Assembly (NCBI RefSeq): GCF_000785435.2
Contig: NZ_JTDB02000005.1
Location: 1-64,000, forward strand
Direction of reading: 5' to 3'
DNA: 64,000 nucleotides
Source of the DNA: Paraburkholderia sacchari
GTDB lineage: Bacteria; Pseudomonadota; Gammaproteobacteria; Burkholderiales; Burkholderiaceae
The notes beneath the pieces are model-generated. The model was not told where the DNA came from. It searched no databases and was given only the letters and a program-made list of their open reading frames with translations. This document shows positions 19,291 to 29,584 of the stretch, in pieces. Position 1 is the stretch's first letter. Each line of letters begins with the position of its first letter. Made by a program: the position numbers and the translations under genes.

Positions 19291-19533
19291 GTGCTGAGCC
19301 CTCACGAGTTTGCAACGCTGATGCTGATCCGCCACGCGCCGGAGCAGATCGACATGAACCGCCACGAACTCGACATCCTGCTTGAACGCCAGCTCGTTGC
19401 GCTCGAACAGCGCGCCGAAGGCCGCCGGCTGCCGTCGCTCACGATGGCGGGCCGCTCGCTGCTCGACGCGCTCGGCCGCGTCGAGCCCGCTCACTTCGAG
19501 TACGAAGACATCGGCGGCTTCGACGCGCATTGA
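19291..19533 (+). CDS. Small conserved hypothetical protein
   Basis: An 80-residue helical protein. The start is taken as GTG at 19291, with CGGAGAC just upstream; it then reads LSPHEFATLMLIRHAPEQID and RHELDILLERQLVALEQ. This pattern is known from many Burkholderia relatives as a protein of unknown function. It follows the exporter by 87 bases on the same strand. No domain can be assigned. Confidence 0.6.
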   Translation: MLSPHEFATLMLIRHAPEQIDMNRHELDILLERQLVALEQRAEGRRLPSLTMAGRSLLDALGRVEPAHFEYEDIGGFDAH

Positions 19534-19814
19534 CGTTTGCGAACCGGGTTAGCGCATATGCGCAGTGATTCCCGCAATGGGACTCACTTGGTAGAAACCC
19601 TATACCGCCTATATCACCCGCCTGCCGCAAAGTGGCGCATGCGATACTTGTCGCCAATTGCCGCGCCATGAACACAATCAATGCGACGGTGGCGCGATTC
19701 TGGACTTTCTGCTCCTCGCCTCCCCACGGCATCCCATTCAGCACATATCGCTAGCGCAGGAATTCGTTGCCTTTTCGAAAGGCAATGGATGACTTTTGCA
19801 AGCAGGAGACTCAC

Positions 19815-20690
19815 TTGGAGCGACTAGGTTTTTTTGCCATGGTGGCGTTATTGCGCCTCTTCTCGATCCTTCCTTATGGCCTGGTCGCGAGGTTTGGCAG
19901 CGCGCTCGGCACGTTTTTGTACGCACTGCCAAGCTCCCGGAAGCGTATTGTTCACGTCAACCTGCGTTTGTGCTTTCCGGGCAAGTCCGACGCCGAGTAC
20001 GACGAGCTCGCGCGAAAGCATTTTCGCCACGTAATCCGAAGCTATGTCGAACGAGGCGTTCAATGGTTCGGCAGCGAAAAGGCAATCCGGAAACTGGTGC
20101 AGATCGAAAGCAAAATCGATCTGGAAGACAAGGACGCGCCGCCCACGATCTTTTTGGGTTTTCACTTCGTCAGCATTGAAGTCGGCTGCATTCTGTATTC
20201 CACGCGGTCGCCGGCCGCTTCGCTCTATACGCGCATGTCGAACGAGCGTCTGGGGGAACTGGCCAAGCGGCAACGCGGCAGATTCGGCGCCGAGATGGTG
20301 GAACGCTCGACCAGCGCCAAGAAGATCATCGGGCTGCTGCGTTCGGGCGTCCCTGTCATGCTGGCGGCGGACATGGACCACGGCATCCACAACTCGGTTT
20401 TTGTGCCGTTTTTTGGCGTGCCCGCGTGCACGCTCACTTCGGTTTCGCGTCTTGCCCGGCTTGCCCGTGCCCGCGTCGTGCCGTTCGTGACCGAAGTGCT
20501 GCCCGATTACCGCGGATACAAGCTCACCGTGTTCGAGCCGTTCGCCGACTATCCCTCGGAGAGCGATACGCTCGATGCGCGGCGCACCAACGAATTTCTC
20601 GAAACGCAGATCCGCAAGTTTCCCGAGCAGTATTACTGGGTGCACCGCCGCTTCAAGAATCGTCCGCCGGGCATGCCGGGCGTTTATTGA
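19815..20690 (+). CDS. LpxL/HtrB-like lysophospholipid acyltransferase
   Basis: A 291-residue inner-membrane acyltransferase of the lipid A late-acylation family. The N-terminal anchor is FAMVALLRLFSILPYGLVAR; the catalytic HX4(D/E) motif is HFVSIE near residue 112; MLAADMDHG and the conserved YYWVHRRFKNRPPG end motif follow. It probably adds a secondary fatty acid to lipid A or transfers acyl groups to a related lipid. Start: TTG at 19815 preceded by AGGAG at 19804-19808 with six bases between. Upstream TTG 19767 and ATG 19785 lack a good site. Confidence 0.85.
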   Translation: MERLGFFAMVALLRLFSILPYGLVARFGSALGTFLYALPSSRKRIVHVNLRLCFPGKSDAEYDELARKHFRHVIRSYVERGVQWFGSEKAIRKLVQIESKIDLEDKDAPPTIFLGFHFVSIEVGCILYSTRSPAASLYTRMSNERLGELAKRQRGRFGAEMVERSTSAKKIIGLLRSGVPVMLAADMDHGIHNSVFVPFFGVPACTLTSVSRLARLARARVVPFVTEVLPDYRGYKLTVFEPFADYPSESDTLDARRTNEFLETQIRKFPEQYYWVHRRFKNRPPGMPGVY

Positions 20691-20711
20691 GTATTGGGCC
20701 CGGCGTTGACA

Positions 20712-20753
20712 GAAAGCGCGTAATCCCGAAACCGCTCGGGGTTTCGCGCTTTC
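20712..20753. terminator. Hairpin between convergent acyltransferase and FKBP genes
   Basis: GAAAGCGCG at 20712-20720 pairs with CGCGCTTTC at 20745-20753; an inner alternative stem CGAAACC/GGTTTCG overlaps it. The 85-base gap lies between two convergent genes, so this is probably a two-way terminator, with a weak T run (TTTCATT) only on the plus side. Confidence 0.6.
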
Positions 20754-20774
20754 AACATTTCATTACTTGCTGAA

Positions 20775-21173
20775 TTACTTGCCGATGCCGATCAGTTCGA
20801 CTTCGAACGTGAGGTCGCTGTTCGGCGGAATCGGGCCGACGCCGCGATCGCCGTAAGCGGTTGCCGCCGGGCAGGTCAGCTTGGCTTTGCCGCCCACCTT
20901 CATTTTCTGCAACCCTTGTGTCCAGCACGGAATCACCCGGCCAAGCGGGAACTCGGCGGGGCCGCCGTGCTTGTCGGAGCTGTCGAATTCGGTGCCGTTG
21001 GCAAGCGTGCCGCGATAGCTCACGCGCACAACGTCATTGGCGGTCGGCTGCGCGCCGGTGCCTTGCTTGATATGTTCGACCACGACGCCCGAAGGCAGCT
21101 TGTCGATGGTGTTGGCGGCGAACGCCGTCGAGGCGATGGTGGCGGTGGCCAGTACGGCAATCAGTGATTTCAT
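20775..21173 (-). CDS. FKBP-type peptidyl-prolyl isomerase, exported
   Basis: A 132-residue periplasmic isomerase that speeds proline cis/trans change during folding. A signal peptide spans residues 1-20 (SLIAVLATATIASTAFA). The FKBP core shows VRVSYRGTLANGTEFDSS, PLGRVIPCWTQGLQKMKVGG, LTCPAATAYGDRGVGPIPPN and the C-terminal FEVELIGIGK, all standard for the small FkpA/FKBP group. Start: ATG at 21171-21173 with AGGACAT upstream; the longer open frame to 21251 would bury the signal peptide. Confidence 0.93.
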   Translation of the reverse strand: MKSLIAVLATATIASTAFAANTIDKLPSGVVVEHIKQGTGAQPTANDVVRVSYRGTLANGTEFDSSDKHGGPAEFPLGRVIPCWTQGLQKMKVGGKAKLTCPAATAYGDRGVGPIPPNSDLTFEVELIGIGK

Positions 21174-21255
21174 GCGATGTCCTCGTTGAATGGCCCGCCA
21201 ATTATATCGGCAGGCACACTCGAATCCGGAGCATCGCGGGCAATCGCCCAAGCCA

Positions 21256-21292
21256 GGTCGAGCCGGGGGACGCGGAATCCCCCGGCTCGACC
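21256..21292 (-). terminator. Perfect 14-bp stem-loop after the LivK gene
   Basis: GGTCGAGCCGGGGG and CCCCCGGCTCGACC pair perfectly around a nine-base loop. It lies just past the stop codon of the LivK-type gene and upstream of the FKBP gene. No clear T run follows on the minus strand, so it may stop transcription only partly or protect the 3' end of the mRNA. Confidence 0.65.
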
Positions 21293-21302
21293 GTGTGAAC
21301 CA

Positions 21303-22451
21303 TCAGAGGCCGCTGACCGTCTTGACCGTCACCCACTGGCCGTTCTTCACCTGATAAACGGTGGATGAGCCGGTCTTGAGCGATCCGTTCGTGTTGAACT
21401 CGATCTGGCCGGTGATGCCGTCGAAGTTGATGTTCTGCAGCTTCGCGCGATAGTCGGCGGGCTTCGTCGAGTTGGCTGCCTGCATCGCCTTGATGGCGGT
21501 CCACGCCGCGTCATAACCGAACGGCGCATACGAAAGCACCTCCATACCGAACTTCTGCTTGAAGCGCTCGGCGAACTTCGAGCCTACTGGCGTGCTGTCG
21601 AGCGGACGGCCGTACTCCCACGCCATCGCGCCTTCGGACACGTCGCCCGCGAGCTTGATGAAGTCGATGTCCTTCACGCCGCCGCCGCCCACGTACTGTG
21701 CCTTGATGCCGAGCTGCGCCATCTGCTTCATGATGCCGGCGGCTTGCGGATTGAGCGCGCCCACGAAAATCAGATCGGGGTTCTTGCTCTTGATGTTCGT
21801 GAGCTGCGTCTTGAAGTCGGTCGCCTGGTTGGTCGTGTACTCGCGATCGATGATGTCGCCGCCGTGCGCCTTGACCGCCTTCACGAATTCATCGGCTTCG
21901 CCCTGGCCGAACGCCGTGCGGTCGTCGATCACGGCGATGCGCTTGGCCTTCGTGGTCGTGACCGCATAGGCGCCCGCGGTGCCGGCGTTTTGCGCGTCGC
22001 TCGAAATCACCATGAAGACGTTCTTATAGCCACGGCCGCTGATGACCGGGTTGGTGGCGGCCGGATCGATGACGGGCAGGCTGGCCTTTTCGTAGAGCTC
22101 GGAAGCGGGGATGGTCGTGCCCGAATTGAAGTGGCCGACGACCACGGAAACGCCTTCGTCCACGAGCTTTTGCGCGACTTGCACACCGACGCGCGGGTCG
22201 GCCTGATCGTCCTCGGCGACCAACTGGAACGTGACGGGCTGGCCGTTGATCTTCACGCCTTGCGCCTTGGCGTCGTCGAGCGCCATCTTGACGCCGTTCT
22301 CCAGATCTTTGCCGTAATTGGCATTCGGTCCGGTGAGCGGCGCGGCAAAGCCGATCTTGACGACGGTGTCCGCATGAGAGGCGAGCGGTGCAACAGCGAG
22401 AAGTGCTCCAACTGCAACGGCGAGAGGGGTGAGAGTCTTCGCGAAACGCAT
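21303..22451 (-). CDS. Branched-chain amino acid ABC transporter substrate-binding protein (LivK-like)
   Basis: A 382-residue periplasmic type I binding protein. A signal peptide spans residues 1-28 (ending LASHA), and the mature part begins DTVVKIGFAAPLTGPNANYG, then LVAEDDQADPRVGVQVAQKL and VVVGHFNSGTTIPASELYE. The family binds leucine/isoleucine/valine or related amino acids for a LivHMGF permease; none of those genes is adjacent, so it is an orphan or a global Liv binding protein. ATG at 22449-22451 has AAAGGAAACAAC before it. Confidence 0.92.
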   Translation of the reverse strand: MRFAKTLTPLAVAVGALLAVAPLASHADTVVKIGFAAPLTGPNANYGKDLENGVKMALDDAKAQGVKINGQPVTFQLVAEDDQADPRVGVQVAQKLVDEGVSVVVGHFNSGTTIPASELYEKASLPVIDPAATNPVISGRGYKNVFMVISSDAQNAGTAGAYAVTTTKAKRIAVIDDRTAFGQGEADEFVKAVKAHGGDIIDREYTTNQATDFKTQLTNIKSKNPDLIFVGALNPQAAGIMKQMAQLGIKAQYVGGGGVKDIDFIKLAGDVSEGAMAWEYGRPLDSTPVGSKFAERFKQKFGMEVLSYAPFGYDAAWTAIKAMQAANSTKPADYRAKLQNINFDGITGQIEFNTNGSLKTGSSTVYQVKNGQWVTVKTVSGL

Positions 22452-22767
22452 GTTGTTTCCTTTGTAGTATCGATCGAACCGCTGCGAATGGGGAACGCGT
22501 GGCGAAATGCCGAAAGCGACTATAGGAAGCCAATATCGCTCCGTCTTGAACTTTCGCGACACATCCTATGCGCATTTCGGCATAGCAGGGCCAATTCGGG
22601 AATTAGGGCAAATACGCCCGGTCACGCGCGTTTGTAGCAGCCGAACCTGGTTTGCGTGACCTGTCGAGTGCATTACTGTCTATTTCATTTTAATTACATG
22701 CAACGGCGCCGATTGGTGCAAAATGCTTGTCCCGCACAAGAATCCGCAACCTCGATGGGCGTTCGCA
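22452..22767. other. Divergent intergenic region: LivK-type gene and gdhA
   Basis: About 316 bases, moderately AT-rich, between two divergent genes. It should hold promoters for both (AT-rich runs near 22680-22700). No operator palindrome or RNA element could be called. Confidence 0.35.
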
Positions 22768-24107
<1,340 letters not shown>

Positions 24108-24111
<4 letters not shown>

Positions 24112-24965
24112 ACGGTCGCAATCAAAAACGACTCGCCCGTGGAAGGCCGCAAGCCATCGCTGCGTCCTGCGAAATATCGGGCGACGATATCGGCGGTGCT
24201 CACATGCTCGGCCTTTGAAAAACCGGCCTCTTGCGCGAGCGCGAGCATATCCTCGGGGCGAAAGAAGCTGAGAAACGGCGTGCCTGCCGCGCGCGCCCGT
24301 TCATAAACCGCTTCGTGCTGCGCGCGCTCCGCAGGATCGACGAGATCGAGCGGCAGCGTGAAAGTCATGGCAAGCGTCGATCCCGGCGCAAGCTGCGCGA
24401 TCTGGCGCAGCGTAGCGAGATTGGCCTCGCGCGTGAGGTACATCGACACGCCCGTGGACGCCACCACGGCGCGCGCCTTCGCATCGAACCCCGCGCGTGC
24501 GAGCAGCGTCCACCACGACTCGCCGGCCTCGAAGTCGACCGGCACGAAACGCAGCCACGCCTTGTCGCGATAGCCGAGCTCGCTTAACCGCTGCCGCTTC
24601 CACGCCTGCGTGCCCGGCTGGTCCACTTCATACACGTGAAGCCGTGACGCAATTTCCGGCCGGCGCTGCGCGAAGGTGTCCAGGCCCGCGCCCAGGATCA
24701 CATACTGCCCGACGCCCGCATCGGCTTGCGCGGCCACGAGATCTTCGATAAAGCGCGCCCGCCCGACAATCGACGCGCGATAGCCGCGCGTGCCTTGCGG
24801 ATGCATGTCGGGGCGATTGCGCCAGTCAGCGTCGGGCGCCGTGAGCTGCATGCCGATTGCATCGTCGAGTACGTGCGGTTCGGCATCGACTTCCAGGTGC
24901 AGCGCACGCCAGAGCGCGACGCGAATGGCGCTGGAATCGGGAGCGGCCGTCTTCGGGTCTTGCAT
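24108..24965 (-). CDS. Class I SAM-dependent methyltransferase, LCM-like (second copy)
   Basis: A 285-residue protein of the same family as the one at 5531-6397. Motif I is YVILGAGLDTFAQRRPE near residue 90, followed by VYEVDQPGTQAWKRQRL and the STGVSMYLTREA block where the other copy has WEGVTQYLD. It overlaps the 3' end of gdhA by four bases in convergent orientation. The LysR gene upstream on the same strand is 42 bases away, so co-transcription from the LysR promoter is possible. Substrate unknown. Confidence 0.85.
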
Positions 24966-25007
24966 ATTCGTTCTCCTGTTCGATAAGGCGCGGATGCTGG
25001 ACCGGCC

Positions 25008-26024
25008 TCACGCCGGGCCGCGCACGCCATAAATTTCCGCGCTCACCTCGCGCAACACGTCGATCATGATCTGCGCCGCGGGCGAGAGCAGGCGGTCCGC
25101 GCGCGTGATGATGCCGAAGTCGTCCATCTGGCAATCCATCGGCAGCGGCAACACCGCGACCATGCCGTGCGCTGCGTAGTAGCGCGCCACGTCCTCGGTC
25201 AGCACGGCGATCATGTCGCTTTGCTCCAGCACGCGCGTGATGAACAGCAGCGCGGGCGTCTCCACCACGTTCGAGGGCGGCGCGAGGCTCGCGCGCTGGA
25301 ACATCAGTTCGAAACGATGGCGCAATACGCTGCCCACGGGCGGCACGACCCAGGCGGCGCGCGCCACGTCGGCGAGGGCGAGCGGCGCGTGAGCGGTCGT
25401 CCGTGCTTGCGCGTCATCCGGCGTGCCCCCAGACAACGGCGAATGCGCGGGCTCCAGCAGCGGATGCCCGGGCCGCACCACGGCGCACACCGGCTCGCCC
25501 GTGAGCGGCTCGTAGCGTAGCTGAAGCTTGTCGTGCTCGGCGGAAAGCCGCCCGAGCACGACATCGAGTTTGTCCTGCGCGAGATGTTCGAGCAGCGCGT
25601 TGCTCGCATCGATTTCCACCGAGACGCGCATATTCGCATGCGCGCGCTTGACCGCCGCCACGGCGGCGGGCAGCACGCGCACGCCCGGCGAGGTGATCGC
25701 ACCCACGGCCACATGGCCGAGCCGCCCCGCCTTGAGCGCCAAAAGTTCCTCTTGAGCCTGGTCGAGGCTGCCGAGCACGGCGCGCGCATGGCGGATCAAC
25801 GCGTCGCCGTAAAGCGTGGGCCGCATGCCGCGCGGCAGGCGCTCGAACAGCACCGCGCCCAGCATCTCTTCAAGCTCGCGCAGCAACTTCGACGCCGCGG
25901 GCTGCGTCATGTTCAGCGCCGCCGCCGCGCGATGGATATTGCCTTCTTCCGCAAGCGCGACGACCAGCAGCAATTGACGCGTCTTGAGCCGCGTACGCAC
26001 ATACCAGGGGCTCGAATCGAGCAT
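25008..26024 (-). CDS. LysR-family regulator of the arabinose oxidation operon
   Basis: A 338-residue LysR protein: HTH near 18-60 (LLLVVALAEEGNIHRAAAAL; MTQPAASKLLRELEEMLG) and an effector-binding domain afterwards. The overall look matches the GbpR-like LysR group tied to sugar and sugar-acid genes. It is divergent from the dehydratase-led operon at 26164 with a 139-base gap that holds a perfect ATATCG-N8-CGATAT repeat. It is therefore a strong candidate regulator of that operon. Confidence 0.9.
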   Translation of the reverse strand: MLDSSPWYVRTRLKTRQLLLVVALAEEGNIHRAAAALNMTQPAASKLLRELEEMLGAVLFERLPRGMRPTLYGDALIRHARAVLGSLDQAQEELLALKAGRLGHVAVGAITSPGVRVLPAAVAAVKRAHANMRVSVEIDASNALLEHLAQDKLDVVLGRLSAEHDKLQLRYEPLTGEPVCAVVRPGHPLLEPAHSPLSGGTPDDAQARTTAHAPLALADVARAAWVVPPVGSVLRHRFELMFQRASLAPPSNVVETPALLFITRVLEQSDMIAVLTEDVARYYAAHGMVAVLPLPMDCQMDDFGIITRADRLLSPAAQIMIDVLREVSAEIYGVRGPA

Positions 26025-26077
26025 GTTTCGCCTGCCGTCCCAAATAGTATTTAGTGTTTATACCAATGCCGAAATCG

Positions 26078-26097
26078 ATATCGAAAGCATCCGATAT
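26078..26097. promoter_or_regulatory. Inverted repeat, likely LysR operator
   Basis: ATATCG at 26078-26083 and CGATAT at 26092-26097 form perfect arms with an 8-base spacer. The site lies in the divergent promoter region between the LysR gene and the arabonate dehydratase, the usual place for an autoregulating LysR site. Confidence 0.5.
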
Positions 26098-26163
26098 TTC
26101 ATTAGAAGGTTATCAGAGTTCTTTTTAGACTAGCTTCAATGTTTCATTACTCGGACCCGGACG

Positions 26164-27915
26164 ATGTCGGCAACAAAACCCAAACTGCGCTCGCAACAGT
26201 GGTTCGGCACCACTGACAAAAATGGCTTCATGTACCGGAGCTGGATGAAGAATCAGGGCATTCCCGATCACGAATTCGACGGCCGCCCGATCATCGGCAT
26301 TTGCAATACCTGGTCTGAGCTTACGCCGTGCAACGCGCACTTTCGCAAGCTTGCTGAGCATGTGAAGCGCGGCATTTACGAGGCGGGCGGCTTCCCGGTC
26401 GAGTTCCCGGTGTTCTCGAACGGCGAATCGAACCTGCGCCCCTCGGCGATGCTTACGCGCAATCTCGCGTCGATGGATGTGGAAGAAGCCATTCGCGGCA
26501 ATCCCATCGACGCGGTCGTGCTGCTGTGCGGCTGCGACAAGACCACGCCCGCGCTGCTGATGGGCGCTGCAAGCTGCGATGTGCCGGCGATTGTCGTGAC
26601 CGGCGGACCGATGCTCAACGGCAAGCTCGAAGGCAAGGACATCGGCTCGGGCACGGCGGTCTGGCGTTTGCACGAATCGCTGAAGGCGGGCGAGATCGAC
26701 CTTCATCATTTCCTGTCTGCCGAGGCGGGCATGTCGCGCTCGGCGGGCACCTGCAACACGATGGGCACGGCTTCAACGATGGCCTGCATGGCCGAGGCGC
26801 TGGGCGTCTCGCTGCCGCACAACGCAGCGATTCCCGCCGTGGACGCACGCCGCTACGTGCTCGCGCACATGTCGGGCATGCGCATCGTGCAGATGGCGCT
26901 GGAGGACCTCCGGCTCTCAAAGGTGCTTACGCGCGAGGCGTTCGAGAACGCGATTCGCACCAACGCGGCGATTGGCGGCTCGACCAACGCCGTGATCCAC
27001 CTGAAGGCGATTGCGGGACGCATTGGCGTGGCGCTCGAACTCGAAGACTGGATGCGCATTGGCCGCAATACGCCCACCATCGTCGACTTGCAGCCCTCGG
27101 GCCGCTTCCTGATGGAGGAGTTCTATTACGCGGGCGGCCTGCCGGCGGTGCTGCGGCGCCTCGGCGAAGCGAATCTGCTGCCGCATCCAGATGCGCTCAC
27201 GGTCAACGGCAAATCGCTGTGGGACAACGTGCGCGAAGCGCCCAACTTCAACGACGAGGTGATTCGCCCGCTCGACAATCCGTTAATCGACGACGGCGGC
27301 ATCTGCATCCTGCGCGGCAATCTCGCGCCGCGCGGCGCGGTGCTCAAGCCCTCGGCGGCCACGCCGGAATTGCTCAAGCATCGCGGGCGCGCGGTGGTGT
27401 TCGAGAACTTCGATCACTACAAGGCGACGATAGCCGACGAGTCGCTCGACGTCGACAAAGACTCGGTGCTCGTAATGAAGAACTGCGGGCCGCGCGGTTA
27501 TCCCGGCATGGCCGAGGTCGGCAACATGGGCCTGCCGCCCAAGCTCTTGCGCGAGGGCGTGAAGGACATGGTGCGCATCTCGGACGCGCGCATGAGCGGC
27601 ACGGCTTACGGCACGGTGGTGCTGCACGTGGCGCCCGAGGCGGCGGCGGGCGGGCCGCTGGCGGCGGTGCGCAACGGCGACTGGATCGAGCTGGACTGCG
27701 AGAACGGCCGTCTGCATCTGGACATCAGCGAGGACGAACTGAAACGCCGATTGAGCGACGTCGATCCCGCGGCGGCGCCTGGCGTGGCGGAGCAGCTGGG
27801 CAAGGGCGGCTATGCGCGCCTGTACGTCGATCACGTCCTGCAAGCCGACGAAGGCTGCGACCTCGACTTCCTCGTCGGCCAGCGCGGCTCGGCCGTGCCG
27901 CGCCACTCGCACTGA
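26164..27915 (+). CDS. L-arabonate dehydratase (IlvD/Edd family), operon copy
   Basis: A 583-residue iron-sulfur dehydratase converting L-arabonate to 2-keto-3-deoxy-L-arabonate (the Azospirillum gene is called araC). Cluster cysteines fall at 56 (ELTPCNAHF), 124 (LCGCDKTTPALLMG) and 197 (SAGTCNTMG), matching the 2Fe-2S ligands known in Rhizobium arabonate dehydratase. The C-terminal block DARMSGTAYGTVVLHVAPE is also present. First gene of a plus-strand operon with the later pathway steps. A paralog at 45618 is roughly 85 percent identical by eye. Sister enzymes act on D-fuconate or D-xylonate, so substrate range may be wider. Confidence 0.93.
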   Translation: MSATKPKLRSQQWFGTTDKNGFMYRSWMKNQGIPDHEFDGRPIIGICNTWSELTPCNAHFRKLAEHVKRGIYEAGGFPVEFPVFSNGESNLRPSAMLTRNLASMDVEEAIRGNPIDAVVLLCGCDKTTPALLMGAASCDVPAIVVTGGPMLNGKLEGKDIGSGTAVWRLHESLKAGEIDLHHFLSAEAGMSRSAGTCNTMGTASTMACMAEALGVSLPHNAAIPAVDARRYVLAHMSGMRIVQMALEDLRLSKVLTREAFENAIRTNAAIGGSTNAVIHLKAIAGRIGVALELEDWMRIGRNTPTIVDLQPSGRFLMEEFYYAGGLPAVLRRLGEANLLPHPDALTVNGKSLWDNVREAPNFNDEVIRPLDNPLIDDGGICILRGNLAPRGAVLKPSAATPELLKHRGRAVVFENFDHYKATIADESLDVDKDSVLVMKNCGPRGYPGMAEVGNMGLPPKLLREGVKDMVRISDARMSGTAYGTVVLHVAPEAAAGGPLAAVRNGDWIELDCENGRLHLDISEDELKRRLSDVDPAAAPGVAEQLGKGGYARLYVDHVLQADEGCDLDFLVGQRGSAVPRHSH

Positions 27916-27937
27916 TGCAAGCACGAGGACGACCATC

Positions 27938-29518
27938 ATGACGACGACTCTTACCGGTGAGCTGCTGATCGGGGCGCGCGCGATACGCGGCGAAGGCGCG
28001 GCGTTCCAGGCGATCGACGCCGCGAGCAACGCGCCCATCGCGCAACCGGTTTTCCACAGCGCGCAGCAAGGCGACGTCGATCAGGCCTGCGAACTAGCGG
28101 ACGCCGCGTTCGACACCTACCGCACGCTGTCGGCCGACAAGCGCGCTCAATTCCTCGACGACTGCGCGGCCCGCATCGAAGCGCTCGGCGATCAACTGAT
28201 CGAACGCGCGATGGCCGAAAGCGGCCTGCCGCGCGCGCGCCTCGAAGGCGAACGCGCACGCACGGCCAATCAATTGCGCATGTTCGCCACGCTCGTGCGC
28301 AGCGGCGACGCGCTCGACGTGCGCATCGAACCGGCGCTACCCGAACGTCAGCCGCCGCGCACCGACCTGCGCTTCTGGCGCATTGGCGTGGGCCCTGTCG
28401 CGGTGTTCGGCGCGAGCAATTTCCCACTGGCGTTTTCCGTGGCGGGCGGCGACACGGCGTCGGCACTGGCCGCCGGCTGCCCCGTGGTCGTCAAGTCGCA
28501 TCCGGCGCATCCAGGCACCTCGGAACTTGTCGGTCGTGCTATCCAGCAGGCGGTTGCGGCGGCGGGCCTGCCCGCGGGCGTGTTCTCGCTGCTGTTCGAC
28601 GCGGGCCACGAAGTCGGCAGCGCGCTCGTGCAGCATCCGGCGATTCGCGCGGTCGGCTTCACCGGTTCGCGCACCGGCGGCCTCGCGCTCGTCAAGCTGG
28701 CTGCGGCGCGCACCGAGCCGATTCCCGTCTATGCTGAAATGAGCAGCGTGAATCCGAACCTGCTGCTGCCCGCCGCACTCGCCGCGCGCGGCGAGACGCT
28801 GGCGCGTGACTTCGCGGCATCGGCCACGCTCGGCTGTGGCCAGTTCTGCACCAATCCCGGTTTGATGCTCGGCCTCGCGGGCGAGGATTTCGACGCCTTC
28901 GCCGCCAGCGCCGCGCGCGAGTTCAGCGCGGCGCCGGCGGGCGTGATGCTCACGCCGGGCATCCTGCGGGCCTATGAGCAAGGCATCGGCCGTCTCGTCG
29001 AGCATCCGAAGGTCACGACGCTCGCACGCGGCGCGGCCGCGCCCGGGCGCGCGCAAGCGGCGCTGCTGCGCGTGCGCGCGAGCGATCTGCTGGCTGACGC
29101 GGCGCTCGGCGAGGAAGTGTTCGGTCCATGCAGCATGCTGGTCGAATGCGCGGACGAGGCCGAATTGCGCGCCGTGCTGCGCTTCATCGAAGGCCAGTTG
29201 ACGATCACGCTGCACGCGGACGCCGCCGACGGCAATCTCGTGCGCGCGCTGCTGCCGCTTATCGAGCGCAAGGCGGGCCGTTTGCTGGCCAACGGCTTCC
29301 CGACCGGCGTCGAAGTCTGCGATGCGATGGTGCATGGCGGCCCGTTCCCGGCCACCGCGGACGGCCGCAGCACCTCGGTGGGCACGGCGGCGATCGAGCG
29401 TTTCCTGCGCCCGGTCTGCTACCAGAATCTCGCCGATGGCTGGTTGCCAGACGCGTTGCGCGACGCGAATCCACTGCACGTGAAGCGGCGTTTCGCGGGC
29501 AAGCCCGAAGCCGTCTGA
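27938..29518 (+). CDS. Alpha-ketoglutaric semialdehyde dehydrogenase
   Basis: A 526-residue NADP-type aldehyde dehydrogenase (Azospirillum araE). It performs the last step of non-phosphorylative pentose oxidation, giving 2-oxoglutarate. Seen are the cofactor loop VGFTGSRTGGLALVKLAA, the catalytic glutamate region PVYAEMSSVNPNLLLP, the catalytic cysteine block GCGQFCTNPG, and EVFGPCSMLVE. It starts 22 bases after the dehydratase at ATG 27938, preceded by CACGAGGACG. Tight spacing supports one operon. The GQFCTNPG form marks the branch that also includes 2,5-dioxopentanoate dehydrogenases. Confidence 0.92.
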   Translation: MTTTLTGELLIGARAIRGEGAAFQAIDAASNAPIAQPVFHSAQQGDVDQACELADAAFDTYRTLSADKRAQFLDDCAARIEALGDQLIERAMAESGLPRARLEGERARTANQLRMFATLVRSGDALDVRIEPALPERQPPRTDLRFWRIGVGPVAVFGASNFPLAFSVAGGDTASALAAGCPVVVKSHPAHPGTSELVGRAIQQAVAAAGLPAGVFSLLFDAGHEVGSALVQHPAIRAVGFTGSRTGGLALVKLAAARTEPIPVYAEMSSVNPNLLLPAALAARGETLARDFAASATLGCGQFCTNPGLMLGLAGEDFDAFAASAAREFSAAPAGVMLTPGILRAYEQGIGRLVEHPKVTTLARGAAAPGRAQAALLRVRASDLLADAALGEEVFGPCSMLVECADEAELRAVLRFIEGQLTITLHADAADGNLVRALLPLIERKAGRLLANGFPTGVEVCDAMVHGGPFPATADGRSTSVGTAAIERFLRPVCYQNLADGWLPDALRDANPLHVKRRFAGKPEAV

Positions 29519-29584
29519 CGCGGCGGCCAGGATACCGCGACGCAACTAGAACGCATACCGCCGTAAAAGAACCAAGGAGACAGG

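Noticed and set aside
26164..27915. Dihydroxy-acid dehydratase of branched-chain amino acid synthesis (IlvD)
   Set aside because: The pathway neighbours and the short N-terminus with the NGFMYRSWMKNQG motif fit the sugar-acid dehydratase branch, not IlvD.
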